Positions 1 to 11,473 are shown, numbered from the stretch's first letter. The stretch is DNA of 64,000 bases from Sipunculus nudus (GCA_026874595.1 CM049319.1:57980917-58044916); one strand, 5' to 3'. The notes: generated by a model not told the origin, from the sequence alone. Program-made: numbers and translations.

Positions 1-735
1 GGAAACATTTGTTGTTGATTATATATGCACCAGTGAACCTTGGAAAATTAGCCAATAAGTGAATGAAAACACTGGTTGCAGAGTACCCCACATTAAGTAC
101 CAATCACATGGCAGAGGCCTGCCTTTTTGATAATGTATATATCTAGTTCATCATTTTAATCGGTCAAACAGTGAGTAATTAAGTTTGCCACATACCAGTA
201 GATCAGTTTGTAATTTGAGGTCTGAATAAGTTGTTTTCTTGGAAAGGTGTTTCTGTATTCATTGGTCACTGTGAAATAAAGAACAACCTAAGGTTTAAAT
301 GATTATCTTGATGGGTTTAAAAATGTTTTTTTCTATGATTGGTTTGTCAGGACTGCTGTTGTTACTTAAGTCAGGTTGAAAACAAAATTTACTGCATGAG
401 CTGAAGAGATAAGAAGTGGGTTAAAAAATATATTCCTCCCACATCTGTATAAACTTGCTTCATGCCAAAAGATTTGTCTCATTGAACTTTGGTACAATTT
501 CCTGTCTAATATAATGAAAAATAATCTGCACATTGGTAGAAGCTATAGTATAACAAAGATTTTCTGTCAGTTCTTTGACTTAACATATCTTTACATTGCC
601 GTAGTTAAACATAGCTTTACTTTATATGCAGTAGGAGGCAGTCTTTTTTATTTTTATTTTCTCCCAGTTTTGAATAGAACATTAGCACTGCTGTGAAGGT
701 CAGGTATTCATTAACTGTAATTGTTTATTCAACAG
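1..735 (+). other. VPS26 intron, upstream part
   Basis: AT-rich non-coding sequence upstream of the first visible VPS26 exon. It ends in a plausible acceptor (TTTATTCAACAG). The codon split at 736 means at least one earlier coding exon lies left of the window; I found no match to it here. Short ORFs in this stretch look random. Confidence 0.6.
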
Positions 736-842
736 ATATCACTTAAAAGACGTGATAGTGGGGAAGATCTACTTCTTGTTAGTACGCATTAAGATCAAAC
801 ACATGGAGATCCAGATAATCAAACGTGAAACGACAGGATCAG
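736..842 (+). CDS. VPS26: VPS26 retromer subunit, internal exon (C-terminal arrestin-like domain)
   Basis: VPS26 is the arrestin-fold subunit of the retromer cargo-recognition complex (VPS26-VPS29-VPS35), which acts on endosomes to return cargo to the Golgi or plasma membrane. The exon follows TTCAACAG and ends at the donor AG/GTAAGG. It opens with the last base of a split codon, then reads YHLKDVIVGKIYFLLVRIKI and onward to KHMEIQIIKRETTGSG, with the first base of the next codon at its end. The run GKIYFLLVRIKIKHMEI is near-invariant in animal VPS26. The N-terminal exons are outside the window, so the gene is partial at its 5' end. VPS26A and VPS26B cannot be told apart from this part; many invertebrates have a single VPS26. 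The family call is recognition from memory of the conserved sequence, not a database hit. Confidence 0.93.
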
Positions 843-2378
843 GTAAGGTCACACATCAACCTTAAGTTTCTATCGTCTTAAAATGGAAATATTAAATTTT
901 GATTTAATGAAAAAAAAAATTTATTTTTAATCCTGAAATAATAATAGAGGAAAAACTAACAATAAAACACTTTGAGATATTGTCATTTAGTTTAATATTA
1001 GCCTGCTAAAAAGTGGCTTGCCGTTACTGGGTGTACTGTATCGTACTATTTAAAAAAATATTTAAAATTAATTGTTAAAATGTCATATGAAAATTAATGA
1101 AAATTGTTAAAATGTGTGTACTATCAGCACATGCACTTTAATAGGTGAAAAATAATACATGATTTAAGGGTCTAATAATAAATTTAAGTGAGTTTTTGGT
1201 TGATTTTGAAGTAGGGGGTTTTCCAAATGCAGCAAATTAACTAAAGATAAACCCTTAAAAATTAAAAAAAAATAGGCCAGGAAACGCCAATTCCACTCCT
1301 GCAAGCTGTTGGCTTTGTTTATATCCACGTTTATAGCATGGGTGTGGGGGGGGGGGGGGGCACCAAAATTAATCAAGACACATTAAGCAAAGATATCTGG
1401 GGGCAATTCAGAGGAACCAGAGTTTTGCAAAGTGTTTTGCAACTAGTGACCTTTCAAATTCTGTACATATGCAGCCAACCACCTGCTGGTCACATGGTTT
1501 TTCGTTTGACAACATTTCTGTGTTTGCTAACAGCTTGTAGACCAAAACGCTTGTACATCGGTCACAGAGGCATTATAAGAACTGTCCCTAACAGGAATTA
1601 CCTAATGTTCATTTATCTGTATGCAGAGTAAACCAGAAATCACAAATTCTATAGATAAAATAAGTGAATAGCTGCCTTTGATGCCTTCATTTGAATAATG
1701 TGCATTTGAATCCAGGATCTATAATACATCACTGGTGCCTACACAATTTTAAAAAGTCACTGGTTATGTAGAATATTAACTGTTTATTTTTATTTGAACT
1801 GGTCTATTAGCTTAGAGACTCTGAATTAACAGCTTTTGCAAATATTTGATAGCAGATTTTAATGATGTGTGAAACTGTTTATTATCATTAAAATCTTAAA
1901 CTGTAAAATATAGTTGCGTTGAGGTTCCTTCTAGTAATGTTTTCTTTCATTCTGTCAGTGTAGGTATGTGGAATTTACAGTTTTATAGATAAAGCAACCT
2001 TGGTTATGTTTTAATACACTTTTTGTCTTGTTTGTTGATTATATTTCTTTTTAGCATTTGCACATATAAATGTGCAGATAACTTAAGACAGAGGTATTAG
2101 AATATTATATAATTTCTCAAAGAAAGAAAATGTCTGACTTGCCATTAGTTTCAGGCCTTTGTATGAAGGTTAATTTTGGGCCCACTTGCCATACTGGGCA
2201 AGTAGAAATGCTTTTTAGGTCATCCTACCCATATTTTCTGGAAATTTCACTAGCCTGGGGAAAGCAGTTAACCATTCATGTTGAGCCCTGTATTGATGTT
2301 GACACTTGATCCGACTTTGTAGTCATCATTGTAGTAGTCTCACCTGGTTTTCACTCCATGTTATTTCATACCTTTCAG
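843..2378 (+). other. VPS26 intron with dispersed repeat
   Basis: The intron runs from GTAAGG to CCTTTCAG. Positions 1250-1640 are one copy of a dispersed repeat also seen at 15525-15935 and, partly inverted, at 45750-46500. Shared pieces are GGCCAG(G/A)AAACG near the left end, TTTTGTTTATAT, and the tail (AGTAA(A/G)CCAGAAATCACA). A G run lies at 1346-1361. The small ORFs here are not credible genes. Confidence 0.6.
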
Positions 2379-2447
2379 GTCCCAACACATTTAACGAGAA
2401 TGAGACACTTGCCAAATATGAAATTATGGATGGTGCTCCTGTAAGAG
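2379..2447 (+). CDS. VPS26: VPS26 internal exon
   Basis: A 69-bp exon between CCTTTCAG and GTGGGT. It completes the split glycine codon of the previous exon and reads PNTFNENETLAKYEIMDGAP, then VR and the first base of a glycine codon. This is the VPS26 stretch that precedes the GESIPIR motif. Phases match on both sides: enters after 1 base, leaves after 1 base. The donor context is weaker than the upstream one but has GT at the required position, and the continuation into the next exon is exact. Confidence 0.92.
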
Positions 2448-3212
2448 GTGGGTAATAGACAGGTTGCTGTAATATGCACCGTACACACATATACACACAG
2501 ACGGATGATGTTGCCTTCCCTGTTTTACTCTCTCAAACCTGATGCCTCTCTCAAGGCCTGCTTCTGCAAGTCTTTGTCTATGACAAGAAAGTTTTGCAGC
2601 TAAAATGTTATCAGGACATAACTGTTCTGGGACAGGGTCGTTTCCAACGTTGGTTAATTGAACATTTGCTCCAAACTTGGACTACTGTAGATCCTCTTTT
2701 TGTGGCTTCACGTGTATTTGTAGCTGCACTCTTAATTTGCAAGGTTCCTTTAATGAGCTCCCACTGAGGTCCAAATAAACAACCTGCAACCCGACTCAGT
2801 CCCTGGCCTAAGTGTAGCAATTATCAGCTGCATTTAACAAATAAATCAAGACATAGCTGCTTCAATGAAGAATAAATTTGTTAAAAAGTATTGACAACAG
2901 AGGTTATATATATCACCAGATTACATGTATTCAATATGTTTAATATCAACCTGGTTGATGCCAGGATAAAATATGAGAAGTGTGTGATCCCGCCCTGCCA
3001 TATAGTCTGAAACTGGAACAGATTTCTCAATTCTGCAGATATACATTTAAGTTATTGAGTTAGCATAAAAAATTGGAGGGGTTAACTCCACCAAAAAAAT
3101 ATATTAAAAAAAAATTTTGTGTCTTTTCAACTTACCTGATATGTGAATAGGACCCTTATGACAAGTTTTTGATGATTTGTTCCTGACTCTGAACTTTCCA
3201 CGGTTGTTACAG
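2448..3212 (+). other. VPS26 intron
   Basis: Intron from GTGGGT to TTGTTACAG. I see no repeat family or conserved coding sequence in it apart from short A/T runs near 3095-3115. The 69-aa minus-strand ORF inside it has no recognisable features. Confidence 0.5.
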
Positions 3213-3355
3213 GTGAATCCATTCCTATCCGGTTGTTCCTGAGTGGGTATGAACTGACGCCCACCATGAGAGACATCAACAAGAAATTCTCCGTCAGATA
3301 CTACCTTAATCTTGTTCTCGTGGACGAAGAGGAGAGGAGGTACTTCAAGCAGCAG
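3213..3355 (+). CDS. VPS26: VPS26 internal exon, core of the C-terminal domain
   Basis: A 143-bp exon between GGTTGTTACAG and GTAAAA. It completes the glycine codon and reads ESIPIRLFLSGYELTPTMRD, then INKKFSVRYYLNLVLVDEEE, ending RRYFKQQ in phase 0. This is the most conserved C-terminal segment of VPS26; in retromer the C-terminal domain contacts VPS35, which is known for the family and not visible here. It ends on a complete codon, so any downstream exon that starts in phase 0 can be joined to it. Two such exons are present, at 8627 and 10714. A minus-strand ORF overlapping this exon is a shadow. Confidence 0.95.
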
Positions 3356-3471
3356 GTAAAACATGATTAGCTCGACGGACATGTTAAATACAGATATGTT
3401 AGTACTTTTACTCACTAGCCTACATATGTACATGGGTTTTATTGTCAGCTCCAAATGACTAGCATCAGCAC

Positions 3472-3559
3472 AAACCCCTTCCCAGGTAGCACCATCTGTT
3501 GGCTCTATAGCCGCAGAAACCCCTTCCCAGGTAGCACCATCTGTTGGCTCTATAGCCAA
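3472..3559 (+). repeat. Two-copy 45-bp tandem duplication
   Basis: Two adjacent copies of a 45-bp unit start at 3472 and 3517. The shared core begins AAACCCCTTCCCAGGTAGCA and continues to CTCTATAGCC with no visible difference. It lies about 115 bp inside the VPS26 intron, downstream of the donor. Confidence 0.85.
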
Positions 3560-4550
3560 CGATGGCCAGTCAGTTCACAGGGCGTAAAATTAATGTCTGA
3601 CCCCCGGAAATGGCAGGTAGTTTTCTCTGGGGTCCAGTAATTGTCATCCAGGCACCAGAACCCTTTTCCGGCATTTTCTTTTACCATTCATGTCACTCTG
3701 ATGAAAAGACAAACAACCATTTCCCACCAAAGGTCTTTGACAGTTGTAACATTACCTGTGTGACACCTAACCAAGAGTACATCTGCCATTAGATCACTTG
3801 CTCTGTAAATAGAGTATTTCCATACATGGAAATAGTGACGGTAACCTTTGATGACAAAAAGTCACCTGCATACAGTGTTTTAGACTGGTAGCACACTCCC
3901 ACTCCTTTGGGCCAATCACTTTGTTTTCCGCTTGAGAGAAGTAGATTAACAACTTAGAACAAACAACCATGTGGGGTCAAGTGGAATTCTTTGTGGTGCA
4001 GGACCCAATTTCAGGTGGACAAAAAGTTAATTTTCTGCCCTGGTCCATTCCCAGTATTGGCCTAATTTAGTTTACTTTGGGAGTTGATAAAGAGAGGTTA
4101 TTTATGGTGAATATGAATTATGTATTGCAATGTCACTGGGTATACAGACTAAGGCATTCCTTATTTATATTTAATTAAACCAAGTAAGCTTCATTCTGTA
4201 TTCAGTTTTTGGTGCTGACATCAGTTTACAAAAACCTGAAATTGTGAAAGTGAGAGAACTATTATCACCAGTATCTTACTTTTTTTAGATCATTATGCAA
4301 ATCAGGGGTCATTATGTAAAAGCGGGAGTCAATATTGCCCATTTAGGAAATGATTGTGTATATGTTATATGAACTGCATGCAAATCTTTGGTGTTGTTCA
4401 GCATCTATATTTGCATTTTGTAACTGTGCTGATGATTATATTATTATGTAAACCCTTTCTTTTTTTTTTTTTTTTTCTTTCATACTTTTCATATATCTAC
4501 TTATTGTATCCGCCAAAACAGAGTTTTGCGGATACTATGTTTTCAGCTGG

Positions 4551-4551
<1 letters not shown>

Positions 4552-4584
<33 letters not shown>
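4552..4584 (+). repeat. CGC trinucleotide tract
   Basis: About eleven uninterrupted CGC units directly after the left hairpin of H1. The matching place in H2 (near 7558-7570) has only a short mixed C/CCG stretch, and H3 (near 25990) has none, so the tract expanded in this copy. Confidence 0.9.
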
Positions 4585-4739
4585 GTAGGTGTCCGGAGAA
4601 CTCCTCCGTAACCGCTGGGCGGAATTTTCCGAAACCCGGGATTATGTTCGGGTCACATGTGAACTGCTGCGCCCCGATTTTGTTTTGACCTCTGACCTTT
4701 CCTTTGCGCTCTGCGTCCGTTTGTGCGTCTGTTTCCACA

Positions 4740-5900
4740 CATAAACCCACATATCTCGGGAACCGTTTGACCGATCAGGAAAATTTTTTTTTCACAAATG
4801 TAGCCCTCGGAGAGCTTTATTACATACACCAAAAATGGTGGCGCCACCTGCAACCATGTTTGCACAGTGTCCATCTGTTCGTCTGCCTTGGGTTAAAATC
4901 ACTCATATCTCTGCAGTGACTTGACTAATTCACCTGAAATTGGGCATGCGTAAACATCCTGGATAGCTTTTCTGATTTTATGACAGGTGGCGCCACCTAC
5001 ATTCACGTTTACGCTGCAGACATCCAAGCTCATATCTTGGGAACCGTTTGACCGATCAGGAAAATTCTTTTGCACAAATGTAGCCCTTGGACAGCTTTAT
5101 AACATACACCAAAAATGGTGGCGCCACCTGCAACCATGTTTGCACAGTGTCCATCTGTTCGTCTGCCTTGGGTTAAAATCACTCATATCTCTGCAGTGAC
5201 TTGACTAATTCACCTGAAATTGGGCATGCGTATACATCCTGGATAGCTTTTCTGATTTTATGACAGGTGGCGCCACCTACATTCACGTTTACGCTGCAGA
5301 CATCAAAAGTCATATCTCAGGAACCGTTTGACCGATCAGGAAAATTCTTTTGCACAAATGTAGCCCTTGGAGAGCTTTATAACATACACCAAAAATGGTG
5401 GCGCTACCTGCAACCATGTTTGCACAGTGTCCATCTGTTTGTCTGCCTTGGGTTAAAATCACTCATATCTCTGCAGTGACTTGACTAATTCACCTGAAAT
5501 TTAGCATGCGTATACATCCTGGATAGCTTTTCTGATTTTATGACAGGTGGCGCCACCTACATTCACGTTTACGCTGCAGACATCCAAGCTCATATCTCAG
5601 GAACTGTTGACCGATCAGGAAAATTTTTTTGCACAAATGTAGCCCTTGGAGAGCTTTATAACATACACCGAAAATGGTGGCACCACCTGCAACCATGTTT
5701 GCACAGTGTCCATCTGTTCGTCTGCCTTGGGTTAAAATCACTCATATTTCTGCAGTGGTTTGACTAATTCACCTGAAATTTGGCATGCTTATACATCCTG
5801 GATAGCTTTTCTGATTTTATGATAGGTGGCGCCACCTACAATCAAGTTTACGCTGCGACATCCAAGCTCATATCTAGGGAACCGTTTGACCGATTGGGCC
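4740..5900 (+). repeat. 280-bp tandem core repeats of H1
   Basis: The block GAACCGTTTGACCGATCAGG recurs near 4760, 5040, 5320 and (with a small change) 5600 and 5880, giving a period of 280 bp. Each unit holds two copies of the 12-bp palindrome GGTGGCGCCACC or a one-base variant, one before CTGCAACCATG and one before TACATTCACG. The similar ~70-aa ORFs every 280 bp are by-products of the repeat. Confidence 0.92.
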
Positions 5901-7514
5901 AAAATTTTGCATGTGTATAAATCTCACATAGCTCTTTATCATACGCAAAACTGGTGGCGCCACCTGCAGCCATGTTTGCACAGCTCCCATCTGTTTGTCT
6001 GCCATGGGATAAAATATCCATGCTAATATGCAACACTTCACCCGTTCCACTCTGATTTAGGCGGATACAAGTAGTCGCTTGTCGACTACCCGTATTCTAG
6101 TTATATGTTGTATACGTCAGTACTAGAGCTGAAAATAGTTAAATTTAAACCCAAGCAGTTTATAGTTTTCACCTGACCCAGGCTTGAGCACTCATTCAGA
6201 AAACCCAGTCTACATTAAAGTTAAAAAAGATCACAAAGTTGAATTACTTATGTGGTGCTTACATTCAAGAAGGTATAATGACTTTATATTTAATCTGGTT
6301 GTGCATGAGAAAATACCATTAAAATTGTTTAAATGTGCAATCATTTTATTTATTTGACAAGAAACCAATTAGATTTATTAGCTTAATGATAATGTTCACA
6401 AGAACCTGCTTAATTGTTTCAAAGTGCAGGTCTGTACAAGCACTCAATTCAGAAATCAGGACTAGAATACTCTATTTGAATTACTCTGACTGAAGTATAC
6501 AAGAAAGGGAGAAATGGGGGGGGGGGTGGGGGATTCGGATTTAGCGGTTAAAAATTTACATGCTGAAAGCAATCTCTGGAAAATAGTGTTTCACTGACAG
6601 ATTTTTATTCACTTTATATTTCATGTTTGTGTTTACATTTCATTTACATGATTTCTGAAATGTAGCTCTGCTTTGATTATTCACTTCAAGCAACAAATAT
6701 TTTCTAATGTCCATTGAAAGATCTGTTGCAGAAAACTACTCTAATATCACCAGTGTTCCTTTTTATGTCTGCAAAATTAGTTTGGTAAAAGACTGAAAGT
6801 GCAAAACAAGCAACCCAAAGGTATTATGGTGATACATGTATTATTATCAAAAGTATTATTACAATCAAAGTAATTATCTCCCCTCCCATGGGACAGATAT
6901 GTAGTGTTTGGTATGTCGGCTGTTGGAGCATGGGCATCTTATGGAGGTGATTACATTTTAACCAACTCATAATTCTTCATGAAATTTGAAATATAGATTG
7001 TTTCTACCAGTATCTAGGACAAGTTTGAAAACTGGTGATCTTGATTTTCATCTTCAAGGTAAAAAAAACTGGAATAAAAAATACTGTGGACAATATATTT
7101 CTTTAAAGTATTACAAAATTTTCCCTCAAATTTGATACTCTTGTTGTTTCAAACAAGTTCTTGGGGTAGAACAAAAACTGGTGAACTTTGTATGGATCTT
7201 CAAGGTCAAATCAGCTGAACTATAGCTTATTGTTTCTAGTATTTCTTGTGAATAAGACAACTTTTGAAACACAGCATATTCTTTCCTCAAATTTAATACA
7301 CAAGTTGTTTAAATCAAAATATCAAACAAGTTGAATAATTGGTGCCCTTGATCTTTTTCGTCAAATCTGTCAAACAATATTATTTCTGTAAATACCATTA
7401 CTTTTGAAGAAGTGCATATTTTCCTTAAATTTGGGGATGGGGGCCCCAAAGCCAAAGGGAGACAAATTTAGTTTTTATGATTGCAAAAACAAACCCATTC
7501 TAGTTATAATTGTG

Positions 7515-8483
7515 TCTGCCAAAACAGAGTTTTGCGGATACTATGTTTTCAGCCGGACGCCCCCGCCGCCGCTACGTAGGTGTCTGGAGAACTCCTCCAT
7601 AACGGCTGGGCGGAATTTTACGAAACCCGGGATTATGTTCGGGTCACATGTGAACTGCTGCACCCCGATTTTGTTTTGACCTCTTACATTTCATCTGCGC
7701 TCTGCGTCCATCTGTGCGTCTGTTATGACACATTAACCCACATATCTCGGGAACCGTTTGACCGATCCGGAAAAAATTTTTGCACAAATGTATCCCTTGA
7801 ATAGCTTTATAACATACATAAAAAATGGTGGCGCCACCTGCAACCATTTTTGCACGGTGTCCATCTGTTCATCTGCCTTGGGATAAAATCACTCATATCT
7901 CTGCATTGGTTTGACTTATCCACCTGAAATTTTGCATGTGTATACATCCTGGACAGCTTTCTTGATTTTATGACAGGTGGCGCCACCTACAACCATTTTT
8001 GCACAGCGTCCGTCTGTTTGTCTGCCGTGGGATAAAATCACTCATATCTCTGCACTGATTTGACTAAATCAGGCTAAAATTTTGCAGGTTTATACATCTT
8101 GGATAGCTTTCTTGATTTTCTGACAGGTGGCGCCACCTTCATTCACATTTACGCTGCAGACATCCAAGCTCATATCTTGGGAACCGTTTGGCCAATTGGG
8201 CCAAAATTTTGCAATTGTATAGATCTCACATGGGTCCGTCTGTTTGTCTGGCGTGGGATAAAATTACTCATATCTCATCAGTGGTTTGACTTTTTGCATT
8301 TGTATACAATTTGATAGCTTTGTGGTTTTGTGGTAGGTCGCACAACCTACATACACATTTCGGCTGCAGACATCCATGCTAATATGCAACACACCTCACT
8401 CTATTTCCCCTTGTTACTCAATCCATGCCCCACTCTGATTTCAGCAGATACATGTAGTCGCTTGTCGACTACCCGTAATCTAG
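7515..8483 (+). mobile_element. Helitron-like non-autonomous element H2
   Basis: Same family and orientation as H1. The left end is TCTGCCAAAACAGAG with a hairpin; the right end has GTAGTCGCTTGTCGACTAC, then CTAG at 8480-8483, then T. It has fewer and more diverged core units than H1, with palindromes near 7829, 7977 and 8128. It sits in the last VPS26 intron just upstream of an exon. Confidence 0.7.
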
Positions 8484-8626
8484 TTACATGATGCCTTTAT
8501 CTATACTTGGGTCACAAGTGTTGCACTTTTATCATTATTTCTCTTCATCACCTTTTTCTGTAGCTTTTATTGAGTTATGTTTGCATGATCAGTGTTGTCA
8601 CTCTGTGCACGTGTTTTTGTTTCTAG

Positions 8627-8734
8627 GAAATTGTGTTATTCCGAAGGGCAGAGACAAAGCGACGACTCATACAAAAAGCAAAAGGGCTGGAGTCCCTAGA
8701 AAGCCAGGCACGGGAAGACGAGGACTCAGAATGA
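8627..8734 (+). CDS. VPS26: VPS26 terminal exon A (canonical-type C-terminus)
   Basis: The acceptor TTTGTTTCTAG is followed in phase 0 by EIVLFRRAETKRR, then LIQKAKGLESLESQAREDE and DSE before TGA at 8732-8734. After ...RRYFKQQ this gives the expected EIVL(F/W)R strand and a charged, variable tail of normal length for the family (35 residues). The acidic end (REDEDSE) is typical of the poorly conserved VPS26 tail. The sequence after the stop is taken as 3' UTR. A long overlapping ORF starting at 8488 is an artefact of intron plus exon read in another frame. Confidence 0.92.
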   Translation, partial: EIVLFRRAETKRRLIQKAKGLESLESQAREDEDSE

Positions 8735-10713
8735 TCAGAGATAAAGACACTGACACCGTGATATTCTGCAATATGTATAGTTACAGAGTATTATTTTCAT
8801 ACAATTGTTCCAGAACAAGGAATGCTGTTAAGGATGCAAAACACAAAAAAATCTGTGATTTGTCCAGGAAGTCCAGTGGGAGCTGAAAGGAAGTCACTTT
8901 ATAGTGACTGTTTTTGTGTTTTTGACAGACCAGTATGTTAGGTTATAGCAAATTTGATGTCAAACTATTGTGTCCTTGACCTGATATTGAGATATGATAG
9001 ATCTCGTTGTTATTTTGTTTCAGTGAGGAAAAAAAATGCTTGTTTATTCACGTTAAAGATAGCACCTTGAAGCAACAGGTGAATAGCTCATTGTAGGTCT
9101 TTTCCATTGAAAAAATTTATAGGCAAAATATGTCACACTTTGGTTAAGTACTGTGGTTGTCTTTTTGTTTACAAGCTTTTCAAATTTGGGATATTTGCTA
9201 AAAGGAAATCAAGCAAAACTAAAACCTCCATGAATTAAACATCCCGTCAGCGCAGGGCAACAATTGTTTATACTGTGGCCACGTTGTCTGCGTGTATGTT
9301 TCTATGCCTGTAGTGCTGCAAGGCAAAATGTTGATATTATAAAAGCATGGAACCTTTCATATAAGTTGCCAAAATTGACAAGAATTTCAACTCGTTTGGT
9401 GGACTTTGTTATCCTTCATAAATTATTAAAATTTTGCATGCATATTAAATAATTCATATTATAATGGATACACTCTTAGTTAAATGTATGGTGAGATCCT
9501 GAAAATAGAACCCTTGCGAAATACTGAATAAGTAAAATCGCAAAAATTAACCCCTCAAAATGTGAAGCTTACCACAGATTATATAAGAAAACAGGAAATT
9601 TCAGTAGTAATACCAGAAGAGAAGGGTCTTATTACGCCAAGGAGATAAGTCCAGAAAGCACAGTGTATAGACACTGTGGATATAACATTTAGTGTGCAGT
9701 TTCCCAGTGCCAAAGGTTGTTATGTGTTCATAATAAACCATGTACATCACAGATACATCAATATATGCTCAAAAACTTTAAGAAATCTTGATGATTTGAT
9801 CAGGCAATGATATGCAGTAGAGATCAGAAAAAGGCTCAGTGCAGTTGAAAAAAAATAAAAGCTCTATCCCCAGTATACACTTTAGGCATTGATAATACAT
9901 AATAACATGTTTAATTACCCTGGTGATTGGGGTGTTGAAGCAAAAAGACTTCATAGTATATAAAGCTGGTCACGGGTAGCAAACTCATAAATACATCCAA
10001 AAGGGCAGATGAATATTATAGTTAAGTTTGCTGATGAACTTAACTCAACAAGATAACAAAACCCTACTTGGTTTGATTTGTAATTATATTGCAATAGGAA
10101 AGATATTGTGGGTTGGTTGTGTGAATTGATATAGGACAGTATAAGGTATCATTTAGACCTCTTATGGGTATGTTTAGACAAGTCGACAATTTTGATTAAA
10201 CATAATTTTGGATCATGTAGTACCGTGAATAGTTTGAATGCAAATATTAAAAATTGCCATAAAGGCCAGATTACAATTTTTCCTGGTAGAAAAGTGGTGC
10301 TTTTTATCCATGCATATTTAAGATCAGGGGTCACTGGGCTAATTTGTGGTGTTGCGATGATAACTTACCAAGAATATGATGATTTTGAGAAAACACAGGA
10401 GAAATATTAAACAATATAATATCTTGTCTACAATTGATTTCTGACAAAATCCATGCATATTTAATGAGATCATAGGTCACAAGACATTGGTGGCGCTGTG
10501 ATGACTCACTAAAATTCCTTTGTATTTTGATGTAACTCGTTATGAATTTTAGCCAATAAGAGCTTCCCCCTGAATCAAATTCTTTGCAAAATTCATGCAT
10601 ATTTAATGAGGTCGGAGGTCAGAAGATATGTGACTGGCGTATTAGGCACCATATGTGGTGCTCTTGTTGATCTAGAATTGTGTAATAATTGTCAATGACC
10701 CTGACTCTTGCAG
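8735..10713 (+). other. Probable 3' UTR of isoform A and intron to the alternative terminal exon
   Basis: No coding sequence seen. AATAAA-type signals occur near 9731 and 9850, and either could serve isoform A. Positions 10300-10660 contain three diverged ~145-bp tandem units marked by (C)ATGCATATTTAA near 10308, 10453 and 10593, each followed by a GGTCA block. The region ends in the acceptor CTGACTCTTGCAG of the second terminal exon. Confidence 0.5.
10300..10660 (+). repeat. Degenerate ~145-bp tandem repeat, three units
   Basis: Units are recognised by CATGCATATTTAA followed within about 25 bases by AGGTCA or GGGTCA, near 10308, 10453 and 10593. Divergence is high. Related words (CATATTTATGGGTCA, ATGAATGGGTCA) appear singly near 12200 and 13100. 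Confidence 0.6.
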
Positions 10714-10812
10714 GAAATCACAATCTTCAGGAAGTCAGACAAGATGAGAAAACCCATACAACAACCAATGGCATTACGTAAACACATCGGGGAGCGAGAC
10801 ATGATAGAATAA
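10714..10812 (+). CDS. VPS26: VPS26 candidate alternative terminal exon B
   Basis: After the acceptor CTGACTCTTGCAG the phase-0 frame reads EITIFRKSDKMRKPIQQ, then PMALRKHIGERDMIE and TAA at 10810-10812 (32 residues). It aligns with terminal exon A: EITIFRK against EIVLFRR, followed by a basic stretch and a short charged tail. Both follow ...RRYFKQQ in the same phase and have similar length. I therefore read it as a duplicated, mutually exclusive last exon that gives a second VPS26 C-terminus. The open frame, good acceptor and retained E-I-x-(L/I)-F-R-(R/K) pattern argue against chance. Transcript evidence is lacking, so it could also be a decayed exon copy. Confidence 0.7.
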   Translation, partial: EITIFRKSDKMRKPIQQPMALRKHIGERDMIE

Positions 10813-10940
10813 TGGTAACATTGATTCCTTGTTCTGTAGTTCCCTTGTCTTCTGTTTTATTTTGTAACTGCATGCACAAATAGTACAGTCAAATGTGTTC
10901 TTGTTGTCATACATGACAGTGATTGAAAGATTATTAGACT

Positions 10941-10943
10941 TAA

Positions 10944-11020
<77 letters not shown>

Positions 11021-11069
11021 TAGATAGATAGATAGATAGATAGAAAGATAGGTAGGAAGATAGATTGAT
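10941..11069 (+). repeat. (TA)n followed by (TAGA)n microsatellite
   Basis: An uninterrupted TA run to about 11018 continues as TAGA/GATA units to about 11045 and then decays. It lies 130 bp after the stop codon of VPS26 terminal exon B. Confidence 0.95.
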
Positions 11070-11415
11070 AAAAAAAAGGGGGAAGTTTCAGAAATACTTC
11101 GTGGAAACATATGTGAAAATATTGCATTTTTGCGGCATGTCCAAAGTAAATTAGTGACTTGTCTAAATTAGACATTGCAGGCCCCCTATACTATACACAT
11201 AAAAATTATCACACTTCTTTTTTCACAGTCCATTCAGACCTATCTTTCTGCACAAAGCCAGCAAATAGTTCTGCTTTGACTATGTCCATTTGTTATTTAT
11301 GTTTTCTGATTTATTTTTTAAAAATAAAAATAATGAAAGTTCTTGTGATTATTAAGTCTGTTAGTCTGTAATTACAGTGTAAGTTTTTAAGATACATTTA
11401 TGTTACAACCTACAA

Positions 11416-11416
<1 letters not shown>

Positions 11417-11473
<57 letters not shown>

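Larger units (their letters stand above)
4509..6100 (+). mobile_element. Helitron-like non-autonomous element H1 with tandem core
   Basis: The left end, after a TA, begins TCCGCC and forms a hairpin at 4507-4534 (TATCCGC paired with GCGGATA). The right end has the hairpin GTAGTCGCTTGTCGACTAC (6071-6089), then ACCCGTATT region and CTAG at 6097-6100, followed by T. A hairpin a few bases before CTRR with a T after it is the known Helitron 3' end signature. The middle is a tandem array of a 280-bp unit and no protein is encoded. The layout of end hairpins plus tandem core resembles the 'pearl' elements known from bivalves. A direct or inverted long TIR is absent; the helitron call is inference. 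Confidence 0.7.
3356..8626 (+). other. Large last intron of VPS26, TE-loaded
   Basis: A 5.27-kb intron from GTAAAA to GTTTCTAG. It contains a 45-bp tandem duplication (3472-3559), Helitron-like copies H1 (4509-6100) and H2 (7515-8483), and plain AT-rich sequence at 3560-4500 and 6101-7514 with G runs near 6517. H2 ends about 140 bp before the acceptor of the next exon. Confidence 0.7.

Noticed and set aside
3104-3559. 151-residue minus-strand ORF
   Set aside because: It is the shadow of a VPS26 exon plus a 45-bp tandem duplication.
4704-5767. Series of similar ~70-residue ORFs
   Set aside because: They recur every 280 bp because of the Helitron-like core repeat and have no independent coding signal.
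10774-11175. 133-residue minus-strand ORF
   Set aside because: It is mostly a translated TA/GATA microsatellite.
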